Assembly: GCA_964520785.1 (NCBI GenBank)
Contig: CAZFQG010000119.1
Span: 1-19,653 of the forward strand
Source: CAZFQG01 sp964520785
GTDB taxonomy: Bacteria > Planctomycetota > Planctomycetia > Pirellulales > Thermoguttaceae
Length of the DNA stretch: 19,653 nt
Direction: 5' to 3'
Made by a program: the position numbers and the translations under genes. Shown one piece after another: positions 1 through 7,659 of this stretch; the stretch's first letter is position 1; each line of letters begins with the position of its first letter. The notes beneath the pieces were generated by a model. The model saw nothing but the letters and a program-made list of their open reading frames with translations. It ran no database searches and was not told the DNA's origin.

Positions 1-1369
1 CTATGTCGTGGTGAACATGCATATCATGACCCGAGTGGGTACCAAGGTATTGGAGGCCTTGGGAGAGGACGGCGAGTTCATCCCGTGTTTGCACTCCGTG
101 GGTGCGCCCCTGGCCGAGGGTCAGGAGGACGTGCCATGGCCGTGCGCCCCGATCGAGAAGAAATACATCGCTCATTTTCCGGAGGAGAACCTGATCTGGT
201 CTTTCGGTTCGGGTTACGGCGGCAACGCGTTGTTAGGGAAAAAGTGCCTGGCGCTTCGGATCGCGTCGAACATGGCCCGGCGGGAGGGCTGGCTGGCCGA
301 GCACATGCTAATCCTGCGTTTCATCAGTCCGGAAGGCCGACGGTTCCATATCGCGGCGGCATTCCCTTCGGCCTGCGGCAAGACCAACTTGGCCATGTTG
401 CAGCCGACCATCGAAGGCTGGAAGTGCGAGTGTATCGGCGATGATATCGCCTGGATGAAGATTGGCGCCGACGGCCGGCTCTACGCCATCAATCCGGAGG
501 CCGGTTTCTTCGGTGTCGCGCCGGGAACGAGCATGAAATCGAACCCCATGGCGATGCGGACGCTCGACGAGAATTGCATCTTCACGAACTGTGCGCTGAC
601 GGACGAGGGCGACATCTGGTGGGAGGGTATCGAAAAGACCTGCGATCACGCGATTGACTGGAAGGGCAATTCCTGGACGCCCGAATCGAATTCCGTCGCG
701 GCGCACCCGAACGCGCGATTCACCGCCCCCGCCGCGCAGTGCCCGGTGATTTGCGAAGACTGGGAAGATCCGGCCGGTGTTCCGATCGACATTTTCGTAT
801 TCGGCGGCAGGCGGACGCGGACCGTGCCGCTGGTCACCCAGGCGTTCGATTTCGACCATGGCGTTTTCATGGGTGCGATGGCCGCTTCCGAAACGACCGC
901 GGCCGCCCTCGACGTCGGGCAAACGCTCCGCCGTGACCCGTTCGCCATGCTGCCGTTCTGCGGATACAACATGGCCGACTATTGGTCTCACTGGTTCGCG
1001 ATGGGGGAACGCCTGGGCGAGAACGCACCGGCCGTCTTCTACGTCAACTGGTTCCGCACCTCGCGCGACGGCCGCTGGCTGTGGCCCGGCTTCGGCGAAA
1101 ACAGCCGGGTGCTCCAGTGGATGTGCCGGCGAGTGGCCGGGGAGGTCGGCGCTAAGGAGAGTCCCATCGGAAACATGCCGCTGGACGGAGATCTAGACCT
1201 TTCTGGCCTGGACATTTCTCCGGAGGACCTCGCGGAACTCATGGCGGTCGATCGCGCGGCGTTCCGCAACGACTTGGCCGACGCCGAGGCGTTTCTGGCC
1301 AAGTTCCAAGACAAGGTCCCCCCGCGACTGAAGCTTCAACTGGAGGCTCTTAAGGAGCGGCTTGGATAG
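1..1369 (+). CDS. pckG: Phosphoenolpyruvate carboxykinase (GTP), 5' end cut off by window
   Basis: GTP-dependent PEP carboxykinase converts oxaloacetate plus GTP to PEP, CO2 and GDP in the cytoplasm (gluconeogenesis). The reading frame is already open at base 2 (Y-V-V-V-N-M) and no start is visible, so about 455 C-terminal residues of a usual ~600 are present. Motifs, counted from the Val/GTG at base 8: the kinase P-loop AFPSACGKTNLA (residues ~118-129), the second kinase motif CIGDDIAWMK (~142-151), NPEAGFFGVAPGTS, the nucleotide-binding stretch ARFTAPAAQCPVI, and the conserved FNW/VNWFR-type segment near residue 345. These are features of the GTP family, not the ATP family. The C-terminus looks complete, ending in a TAG. 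The next gene starts 3 nt downstream, so the two are probably co-transcribed. No truncation or odd residues were seen inside the visible part. Confidence 0.96.
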   Translation, partial: YVVVNMHIMTRVGTKVLEALGEDGEFIPCLHSVGAPLAEGQEDVPWPCAPIEKKYIAHFPEENLIWSFGSGYGGNALLGKKCLALRIASNMARREGWLAEHMLILRFISPEGRRFHIAAAFPSACGKTNLAMLQPTIEGWKCECIGDDIAWMKIGADGRLYAINPEAGFFGVAPGTSMKSNPMAMRTLDENCIFTNCALTDEGDIWWEGIEKTCDHAIDWKGNSWTPESNSVAAHPNARFTAPAAQCPVICEDWEDPAGVPIDIFVFGGRRTRTVPLVTQAFDFDHGVFMGAMAASETTAAALDVGQTLRRDPFAMLPFCGYNMADYWSHWFAMGERLGENAPAVFYVNWFRTSRDGRWLWPGFGENSRVLQWMCRRVAGEVGAKESPIGNMPLDGDLDLSGLDISPEDLAELMAVDRAAFRNDLADAEAFLAKFQDKVPPRLKLQLEALKERLG

Positions 1370-1372
1370 AGA

Positions 1373-3088
1373 ATGGCATCCATCCACGAAGGGATCGAGC
1401 GAATCGAGGAAATCGAGGGGATCGGCGCCTACTTGGCGCCGCAACCCATCATCACGGTGCTCGACGTCAAGTACCTGCACCTCCGCATGGAGGACGGGAC
1501 CGACCTCTACATCACCGATCGCGGTCTCCCTTTCGCCAATTGCCTCATGCCGGAGAATCACTGGGCCGACGAAGCCTGGATGGACGAGCACGGCGTTCGT
1601 CTCCCCGGGACCAGCGCCGTGCATCGTGTCCGCACGAAGACGGTCGACGGCCGCTCGAAGGAAATCGTCATCAAATGGAATCGGATGGGGCAGGATATTC
1701 CGGGCGAGACGCAGGTCGTGGACGATGCCAACGCGGAGTTCAACAGCCCGTTCCTGGAATTCAGCCTCGTCATCGAGTTGCAGAACACCCGGTTCGAACA
1801 TCCGGGCAGGTGCCACACGCACAAGCCGCTGGCGATCTACGTGCCGCGAAAGTACGTCAAGGCCGAACAGCTCGGCCGGCGGCGGCACAAGATGGAAGCA
1901 ATCGAGCGAAGCCACAGCGAAATCGCCATCGACTGGAACCGGAACTACGCGGTCATCTACGAGTGGCTCAAGGGGATCGACGCGATCGAGGCACACCGCG
2001 AAGGACTGCTCGACAACGGGGCCCTGAGCGACCTGGTCGACCGGGCACGAAAAGATCTGCACGCGAACGGGTTCGTGGTAAGCGACAACAAGCCGCAGCA
2101 TATCATCGTGCGCCCCAAAAAAAGCGGCGGGTTGGCGACGGATCGCGCAGGGAACGTCTTGTACGGCCTCGTCGACTTCGAACTATTGAGGCGGACGCCC
2201 TCGCGCGAAAGACGACTGCGCGCGGAAAAACGACAGGAATACCTCGTCCGACAGGCCCGGCGATTCGAACCGCGCGAGCAATTTCCTCCGGGATTGGCGC
2301 ACGTCAATATCATGGGGGTGGATTACGTCTACGGCCAGGTGGCGAGCACCGGTGGTGCGCTCTGGGTGGTCGGACGCGATCCCATGCTCTTCGATTACTT
2401 CCTGCCGGAGAAATGGCGGAGAACCCCGCGAACGCGGCTCAGTTCAACCTATGAGGTGTATGAAACGGTCACCCGCGACAACGTCCATCTCGTATGGCGC
2501 GTCTCGCGGGTGGGGCGGATTCCTGATGCCGATCCGGTCGTCCGCCGGGAAAAACGCATTCTCGATCACGGATTCAACAGCCCCTTCGAGGAGTTCGCCG
2601 TCGCCATCGAACTCGGCCGGCAGGGAATCGAAACCACCTACCCTCGGGCCATTTACATGACGGGTCACAAGTCGACCGTTTCTTCGTCGCTCGTGGACGA
2701 GAGTCGATACCGTAGCCATTGCGTGTTTCGGACGCCCGAGGGAAATCCGATCCTCAGCCGGCAGCACGAGTACGTCACTATTTGGGGATACTGGAACGGA
2801 CCGGACGATGTTCTGGCGGTTAAGGACGAGCCGGTCTACACCGGAATAGACGCCTTGGCGGCGTACCGGGAGGGACGACTCAGCCAGCGCGACTACATGA
2901 AACTGGTCCGGGTCGCGAAGCGCCGCATGGCCGCCTTGGGAATCGAAGACCTTAGCCTTCGCGGCAACCACTTGCTTCTTTCGATCGACCGCGAACAACG
3001 GCTTGCCCTCGATGAAACGGGCCTCCCGCTGATCCGGATATGCAACTTTGAACTCCTCAAACGCGCGGGCTCCGCGAAACTGGAATAA
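1373..3088 (+). CDS. Uncharacterised protein of two duplicated kinase-like halves
   Basis: I do not recognise a named family. The 571-aa protein is an internal duplication. FNSPFLEFSLVIEL (123-136) matches FNSPFEEFAVAIEL (401-414). GIDAIEAHREG (201-211) matches GIDALAAYREG (491-501). YGLVDFELLRR (264-274) matches LIRICNFELLKR (553-564). The first half carries a pattern like a protein kinase-like fold: EIVIKW with Lys101 in the beta3 position, a Glu-containing helix at 128-136, SDNKPQHIIV (237-246) in the place of the HxDxxxxN catalytic loop, and VDFE (267-270) in the place of DFG. In the second half the equivalents are Arg376, Ser528 and Asn558, so it would be a pseudokinase. No signal peptide or membrane segment. 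The ATG lies 3 nt after the pckG stop, with AAGGAG at 1352-1357 inside pckG. That argues for co-transcription. The kinase reading is inference from motif spacing only. Confidence 0.85.
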   Translation: MASIHEGIERIEEIEGIGAYLAPQPIITVLDVKYLHLRMEDGTDLYITDRGLPFANCLMPENHWADEAWMDEHGVRLPGTSAVHRVRTKTVDGRSKEIVIKWNRMGQDIPGETQVVDDANAEFNSPFLEFSLVIELQNTRFEHPGRCHTHKPLAIYVPRKYVKAEQLGRRRHKMEAIERSHSEIAIDWNRNYAVIYEWLKGIDAIEAHREGLLDNGALSDLVDRARKDLHANGFVVSDNKPQHIIVRPKKSGGLATDRAGNVLYGLVDFELLRRTPSRERRLRAEKRQEYLVRQARRFEPREQFPPGLAHVNIMGVDYVYGQVASTGGALWVVGRDPMLFDYFLPEKWRRTPRTRLSSTYEVYETVTRDNVHLVWRVSRVGRIPDADPVVRREKRILDHGFNSPFEEFAVAIELGRQGIETTYPRAIYMTGHKSTVSSSLVDESRYRSHCVFRTPEGNPILSRQHEYVTIWGYWNGPDDVLAVKDEPVYTGIDALAAYREGRLSQRDYMKLVRVAKRRMAALGIEDLSLRGNHLLLSIDREQRLALDETGLPLIRICNFELLKRAGSAKLE

Positions 3089-3120
3089 CGCGGTCAGACG
3101 ACGGTCACGGTGTCGATCCG

Positions 3121-5304
3121 CTACCCTGACCGCCCCGACGGCTGGGGAATCCCCGGGATGATCCGCAACGGCCCTTCCAGCGGACGGACTTGCATCGGTC
3201 GTATTGGCCGCTGCGGCGGACGGGGCTCAATCGGCCTGGCGGGTCCTTCCGGCTCCGGCATCAACGCGGCTCCCGATTGCAGCGTGATCGTGCGGCTTTC
3301 GTTACCTTGCCGCAGCGTAACCCCCTGGGTCTGGCGGAGGTTGCCGTGCGACACGTTGATCTGGTAGGACCCCGGCGCCAGCCGCGTTGTGTAGTTGCCC
3401 CCCTGATCGGCCTTACCCGAGGCGACCGGGCGACCTCCGTGAAGGATCGTCACGCCGGCACCGCCGGCGGGTGCCGTGGCGAAGCCTCCGGGCTGGCCCT
3501 GTTTGGGCGGCTTGGGGAAGGTTACCATTACGCGAACGTGGAGGGAGAATGTTCGTCCCGGCGGCGGTCCCTCAGGAGTTTCCGGCGTTCCGCTCGGTTG
3601 CCGGTCGAGGAATATCCGGCGCGACACATTCTGGCCGTTTATCACCACGCCGGTCCGTCCCATGCTGAAACCTTCCTTCGTCGCTACCGCTTCGTAGGAA
3701 CCGTTGGCCAATTGGGTCTGGAAACGTCCCGCCCGGTCGGTCTGTCCCTCGGCGAAGACAAGAAGACCGTGGGCGATCCGGACGTGGCAGGCACCCAGTG
3801 GGAATGTCCTGCCCTTCTCGCGGCCGAAGACCTGAACCGTTAGTCGCGACCGACTTCCCCCCGGCGGTTGTTCATCCTCCGGTGGCGGAGGCTGAATTGG
3901 TCCCTCCGGCGGCCCCTCTCCCTCCTGTTCGATCCGTTCCACGATCAGCGTCGTGGAGGCCATTCCAGGCTGGACACGTACCTGACGCTCCGTCTGGCGG
4001 TACCCCGGTGGAGGCGCCACCTCGGCAATGTAGAAACCCTGACGGAGATTCAGCGAGAAACGCCCCCTCGAATCGGAACGCGCCGCACCGGGGCGGAGAC
4101 TTTCTCCTCGCTGCGGGTGCCAGTGAACCGTGGCGCCACCGACGGCCGCCAGCCCGCCTGGAACGCGAGGCGACCTGGTGACGACGTGTCCTTGGACGCG
4201 CACCACACGACCGGGAACGTCCGGTTGTGGTTCAATTTCCGGCTGTTGTTCAATATCCGGTTCCGGTTGGACTTCCGGTTTCGTCGGCCTTTCCGCGGGG
4301 CGCGTCCGTACGAAGAACCACTTCTGGTCCATCCCAACGCGAACGACCAAATGCTCGGGTTCCTTGGGAAGGTATTCCCCCGGCATGGCGAACGAGACCT
4401 GGTATTCCCCTTCGTTCAACTGGAGCCGAAAATCGCCAACGCCTTGGGTCGTTACCACGCGCGGCGTTCCGGGGCACCGCGAATCAAGCCGACGCCACGA
4501 AAGTCTGGCCCCCTCCACGCCGTAGAGTCCCGTCTTGCTCCGCGCGTCCTTATACACGACGTAGCCCGAGACCTCGACCGGCTCCGCTTCCTCGGATTGC
4601 ACGGGCGGAGGCCCCGTGGGCGGAGTATCCTCCACTTCGGGCCGCTTGGTGAGTACGATGGTCGTCGTCGTATCCGTACCGGCGGCAACATCCAGTTCCA
4701 CGCCGCCGGGTTGGTATCCCTTGCACTGCGCCAACGCCACGTGATGACCGGGGCGTCTAATCGGGAAATCGACATCCCCGACCGCGTTCGTCGTCTGCTG
4801 TTGTGCCGACGCAAGGTCCTCCTCGGCATGGCGCAGAAGCACCCGGGCGTCCGGGAGCGGTAGCTGTCGCCCCCCTTCGGCCCCCATGACCTTCACCAGA
4901 ACCCTTGACTCGCGAGGAACGGGGGCGACTTCGGGAGTCTCTGGTATCTCGGGAGTCGCCGGAGTCTCCGGCATTTCGGGGGTTTCAGGAAGCTCCGGGA
5001 CATCTGGCGTTTCCCTCCGCAAAACCAGATTCACGAACGTGTAGCGTTCCGGCAATACGTACTTGATGCCGCTTTGCGCCGCCAAGTAGCCGCTCGCCGC
5101 CGCTTGCACCCGATACGCGCCGGGATTCGACTCCTGGCGGAAGCCGCCGGCCGAATCGACCTGGGGCGAACCGAGGACATCCCCGCCGCGAACCGGGAAC
5201 ACTTCTATTTTCAGGTCCTCGGGAAGGTCTCCGATGCGCGTACCCTCGACGCGGACGATTCCCTTGATCCCTTGTTTCCGTGGGAGGGCTTGCCTTGCGT
5301 CGCT
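3121..5304 (-). CDS. 3' portion of a frameshifted secreted repeat protein (carboxypeptidase-regulatory-like domains)
   Basis: Reading frame open from just after a TGA at 5305-5307 down to the TAG at 3121-3123; its first possible start is a GTG at 5200-5202. It has no signal peptide, and its N-terminal residues only make sense as the continuation of the gene immediately upstream (start 6694) after a +1 shift near 5290. It holds about six beta-sandwich repeats of CarboxypepD_reg/CNA-B-like style. Each has a G-x-V/V-x-V opening strand, a central 'DxxGxF' turn and a 'GxYxVxxxxxGY' hairpin, for example GIVRVEG...GAYRVQAAASGY, GEYQVSFAMPGEY, GFYIAEVAPPPGY and GSYEAVATKEGF. The repeats are separated by Pro/Glu-rich linkers: a PETPEMPETPATPE-type run at about 4925-5010 and an EPDIEQQPEIEPQ-type run. 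It ends in a Pro/Arg-rich tail. The likely role is an extended cell-surface or secreted adhesive stalk (inference). Confidence 0.75.
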   Translation of the reverse strand, partial: SDARQALPRKQGIKGIVRVEGTRIGDLPEDLKIEVFPVRGGDVLGSPQVDSAGGFRQESNPGAYRVQAAASGYLAAQSGIKYVLPERYTFVNLVLRRETPDVPELPETPEMPETPATPEIPETPEVAPVPRESRVLVKVMGAEGGRQLPLPDARVLLRHAEEDLASAQQQTTNAVGDVDFPIRRPGHHVALAQCKGYQPGGVELDVAAGTDTTTTIVLTKRPEVEDTPPTGPPPVQSEEAEPVEVSGYVVYKDARSKTGLYGVEGARLSWRRLDSRCPGTPRVVTTQGVGDFRLQLNEGEYQVSFAMPGEYLPKEPEHLVVRVGMDQKWFFVRTRPAERPTKPEVQPEPDIEQQPEIEPQPDVPGRVVRVQGHVVTRSPRVPGGLAAVGGATVHWHPQRGESLRPGAARSDSRGRFSLNLRQGFYIAEVAPPPGYRQTERQVRVQPGMASTTLIVERIEQEGEGPPEGPIQPPPPEDEQPPGGSRSRLTVQVFGREKGRTFPLGACHVRIAHGLLVFAEGQTDRAGRFQTQLANGSYEAVATKEGFSMGRTGVVINGQNVSRRIFLDRQPSGTPETPEGPPPGRTFSLHVRVMVTFPKPPKQGQPGGFATAPAGGAGVTILHGGRPVASGKADQGGNYTTRLAPGSYQINVSHGNLRQTQGVTLRQGNESRTITLQSGAALMPEPEGPARPIEPRPPQRPIRPMQVRPLEGPLRIIPGIPQPSGRSG

Positions 5305-6694
5305 TCAGAACGAAATCCCGTTTGGCTTCCTGACCTTCGACGATGGCAATCGGTTCCGGATCGACCAGGGTCTCGAAGGCGGCAGCGCCGGCGGATGCCC
5401 GCCATGAACCCGCCGCCAGGACGATTTCATACGCCCCGACCGGCCGGTCCTGAGATTCGGCGGAACTCGTGGTTACCCGGGCCAGGTCCGTGCTATCGTC
5501 CCGGCGAAGCGAGACGGCCGCCTGGGGAATGCCGACGAGTTCTCCGTCTTCGGTTCGCTCCCACACCGTCCCCTTGAGCGTGGCGATGGGCGAGGTCGGG
5601 ATTTGCGGCGGCTTCCGGTCGGGGTCGTTCTCTCCCTTGACGAGCCAGAAATTGTAGATGCAGCCCTCGTCCGTCTTCTGCAAATCGAAACCGCGTCCTT
5701 TATCTTCATCCTTATAGCCGGGGGCGGTCACCTTGTAGAAATAGCGTCCAGGAGGCAGATCGGCACGGTAGTAGCCGTTCTCTCCGGAGGTGATCTGGGA
5801 CGCAGCCTCGCCGGACTGGCCTTTCAGCTCGATCGCGGCGCCGGAGACCGTACCGAGCAACGCGCCGCTGGGGTCCATGGCGTAGACCCGCCCGTGAATG
5901 CCGGCCCTGACTTTGCTGCCGCTGGGTTCCCCCTTCGGCGCCGTAGCCTCGTCGGGCTTGGCGCCATCGCCGGACTCCGAACCGCCGCCTATCTTTTTCA
6001 CTTTCGACGGATCGATCGTGAGCAGATCGGTCACCCATACCGCCTTTTTCGGCTTGTCGTAATCCTTGAGGAAGACGGTCGGTCCCGGCGGTTTCGACAA
6101 GTCGAGCGTCTCGCCGAACCAGACGCACCAATACCCCTGGCATTCGGCGGCGCCAATGGCCTTCCAAGGATGGTTCTTCCAGACACCGTCGTTGAGGATC
6201 ACCGCGTTGTGTGCGTCGCTGTCTTTCCAATCTTGCAATGCGCCCTGGGCGGTGGATGCCCCGCTTTCGCATATCTCGTAACCGGCAGTGGGATAACCGG
6301 TGATCTCCTTGGGCTTATCCCACATCATGCTCCAGGTCGATTGATTGCCGCTATCGTAGCATCCCCCCTTCCACTTCGTACCGTTGGGGGTCCAACTGTG
6401 CATGTTCGACTTGCCACTTGGGCACAGCTTCGTGTGCGGCGAGTTGTTCGCCAGGTCTTCCGCGTGTAACTTCGCCACCGTCGTCAGTTTCTCGGACAAC
6501 ACGATGGCGGGCAGATTCTTCTGCTGGCGATACTGATTGATCAGATTGACCAGGTCGTTCGCGGCCTTGGCCTTGGCCTCTGCGTGAGCCGAGGGTGCCA
6601 GCAGGATTACCGACACCAGCCCCACGCACGCCGCCGTGAGCAGCCCCCGGCCGGGACCGCCTTTTCCGGGCGTTTCTGATGATTGAGCGTTCAT
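4985..6694 (-). CDS. CAP/SCP-domain secreted protein with beta-sandwich repeats, 5' portion of frameshifted gene
   Basis: The N-terminus has a signal peptide (basic region, then TAACVGLVSVILLAPSAHA, cleavage near residue 38). A CAP/SCP (CAP superfamily, Pfam PF00188-like) domain follows at about 44-195: LHAEDLAN (His77), GYEICESG (Glu140 in the position of GENI), DWKDSDAHNAVIL (His162 in the SPGHRxNIL position), and IGAAECQGYWCVWFGETL. Cysteine pairs around 91-190 suggest disulfides and an extracytoplasmic location. A Ser/Gly/Pro linker leads into two CarboxypepD_reg-like repeats (~265-360 and ~370-465). After KRDFVLKRRKA (~residue 468, base ~5290) the frame turns Arg-rich and low quality to its stop at 4985, while the other frame continues the repeats. 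The intact protein would be about 1,190 aa. The start ATG at 6692-6694 is preceded by a weak AAGG. It is the last gene of a three-gene minus-strand cluster. Confidence 0.8.
   Translation of the reverse strand: MNAQSSETPGKGGPGRGLLTAACVGLVSVILLAPSAHAEAKAKAANDLVNLINQYRQQKNLPAIVLSEKLTTVAKLHAEDLANNSPHTKLCPSGKSNMHSWTPNGTKWKGGCYDSGNQSTWSMMWDKPKEITGYPTAGYEICESGASTAQGALQDWKDSDAHNAVILNDGVWKNHPWKAIGAAECQGYWCVWFGETLDLSKPPGPTVFLKDYDKPKKAVWVTDLLTIDPSKVKKIGGGSESGDGAKPDEATAPKGEPSGSKVRAGIHGRVYAMDPSGALLGTVSGAAIELKGQSGEAASQITSGENGYYRADLPPGRYFYKVTAPGYKDEDKGRGFDLQKTDEGCIYNFWLVKGENDPDRKPPQIPTSPIATLKGTVWERTEDGELVGIPQAAVSLRRDDSTDLARVTTSSAESQDRPVGAYEIVLAAGSWRASAGAAAFETLVDPEPIAIVEGQEAKRDFVLKRRKASPPTETRDQGNRPRRGYAHRRPSRGPENRSVPGSRRGCPRFAPGRFGRRLPPGVESRRVSGASGGERLLGGAKRHQVRIAGTLHVRESGFAEGNARCPGAS
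5285..5307 (-). other. +1 frameshift junction inside the CAP/repeat gene
   Basis: On the coding (minus) strand the upstream frame reads ...F-V-L-K-R-R-K-A-S-P-P and then becomes nonsense. The frame one base later reads R-K-Q-G-I-K-G-I-V-R-V-E-G, a perfect start of another repeat. The switch can be placed at CCT CCC A|CGG (about 5280-5290 on the plus strand): skipping the single A after CCC gives a natural linker SPPRKQG. This could be a one-base insertion (real or a sequencing error) or, less likely, a programmed +1 slip at CCC-A. The TGA at 5305-5307 limits how far upstream the downstream frame can begin. Confidence 0.75.
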
Positions 6695-6735
6695 GACGAC
6701 ACCTTATTTCTTCATTGTGTTCCGTTGAAATGTGT

Positions 6736-7650
6736 TTAGTCCGGAATGAATTGGGCTCCAAAAAACGTCGGCGGATGATTCGGGTCGAATTCGCCCCCCT
6801 CCGCTCGGATGGCAATCTGCAAAACGTAAAGACCCGGCCCCATTCCAGGGGTGGTCAGATCGAAAGGTATTTCGATCTTCTGCATCGGTTGCGGTACTCC
6901 CCCAAGAGGATGTGTCACCGTTAGCGGCACCATCACGCTCAAGAAGGACGGCCCGCCCACCTTGATCAAGTGGGTCGCCACGTCGAAATTCGCCGTATTC
7001 ACCGCCCCTTTTCCCTTCGCGAAACCGACGTAGGCTACGAACTTGTACTTCGCCGTTCCACCCGGGAGGACGAGGATTCCCGTCGTCATTTGGACTTCCA
7101 TCCTCGCGTCGTTGGAATTGGGCCGCATGGCGATGTTCCACGCGGGTCCCGGGAAGGGGTCGTCGAATTCGAAGTCGATGTGGCTCTGTTCCCGACCGAA
7201 CGACCACACCCCTCTCGGTCCTCCCGGCTCACTTCCCAGTGAAAGGGGACCGGTCTGCCAGGGTGGTAATCCCGGTCCTTTGGGTTGATAGCGAAACATC
7301 GAGGGGAATATCTGAAGCCGGTGTACCACCGGATCGGTCGACGGAGGAAACACGGCTCTAACCGGGCTCCAATCGGCGTGGACCGTTCCGTCGTTGAGTT
7401 CCGCGGCCACCAGCGCGACGAGGTAGTCGACTCCGGCCAGCGGCCCGGCGGCCGCTACGGTGGTTGAGCGCGTCCCGAGCGGCGCCGTCTTCGTGTCAAG
7501 TTGCACCGTCGCCGGATTGGCCAATTGGGGCTGGAACGAGAACAGGGTGATGCGATACTGATTGACCAGGCTCTCGTTACCGGTTACGTCCCACTCGACC
7601 GGGAAAGTGTCGTTCGTCTTCCATCCCGATGTAAAGCGGACGTTCGTCAC
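6736..7650 (-). CDS. Uncharacterised 304-aa beta-rich protein, middle gene of the secreted-protein cluster
   Basis: Not recognised. The sequence is dominated by alternating hydrophobic residues and Gly/Pro turns. The first ~105 residues resemble a fibronectin-III/Ig-like sandwich (FTSGWKTNDTFPVEWDVTGN, YRITLFSF, GVDYLVALVAAELNDG). The rest is a second beta domain (KYKFVAYVGFAKGKG, PGLYVLQIAIRAEGGEF). No signal peptide or membrane helix is visible, which is odd between two exported proteins. The only available start is GTG at 7648-7650, 9 nt after the stop of the upstream gene, without a clear Shine-Dalgarno; translation may be coupled to the upstream gene. The stop is 41 nt before the start of the CAP gene. 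An alternative is that the upstream and this ORF once formed a single polypeptide; nothing in the 9-nt gap settles this. Confidence 0.75.
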   Translation of the reverse strand: MTNVRFTSGWKTNDTFPVEWDVTGNESLVNQYRITLFSFQPQLANPATVQLDTKTAPLGTRSTTVAAAGPLAGVDYLVALVAAELNDGTVHADWSPVRAVFPPSTDPVVHRLQIFPSMFRYQPKGPGLPPWQTGPLSLGSEPGGPRGVWSFGREQSHIDFEFDDPFPGPAWNIAMRPNSNDARMEVQMTTGILVLPGGTAKYKFVAYVGFAKGKGAVNTANFDVATHLIKVGGPSFLSVMVPLTVTHPLGGVPQPMQKIEIPFDLTTPGMGPGLYVLQIAIRAEGGEFDPNHPPTFFGAQFIPD

Positions 7651-7659
7651 TTGAGGGTC

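Noticed and set aside
3868..4863. 331-aa plus-strand ORF opposite the repeat protein
   Set aside because: Arg/His/Pro-rich translation with no family resemblance; the minus strand carries clear repeated domains over the same bases.
5603..6469. 288-aa plus-strand ORF opposite the CAP gene
   Set aside because: Antisense shadow of a gene with signal peptide and CAP motifs.
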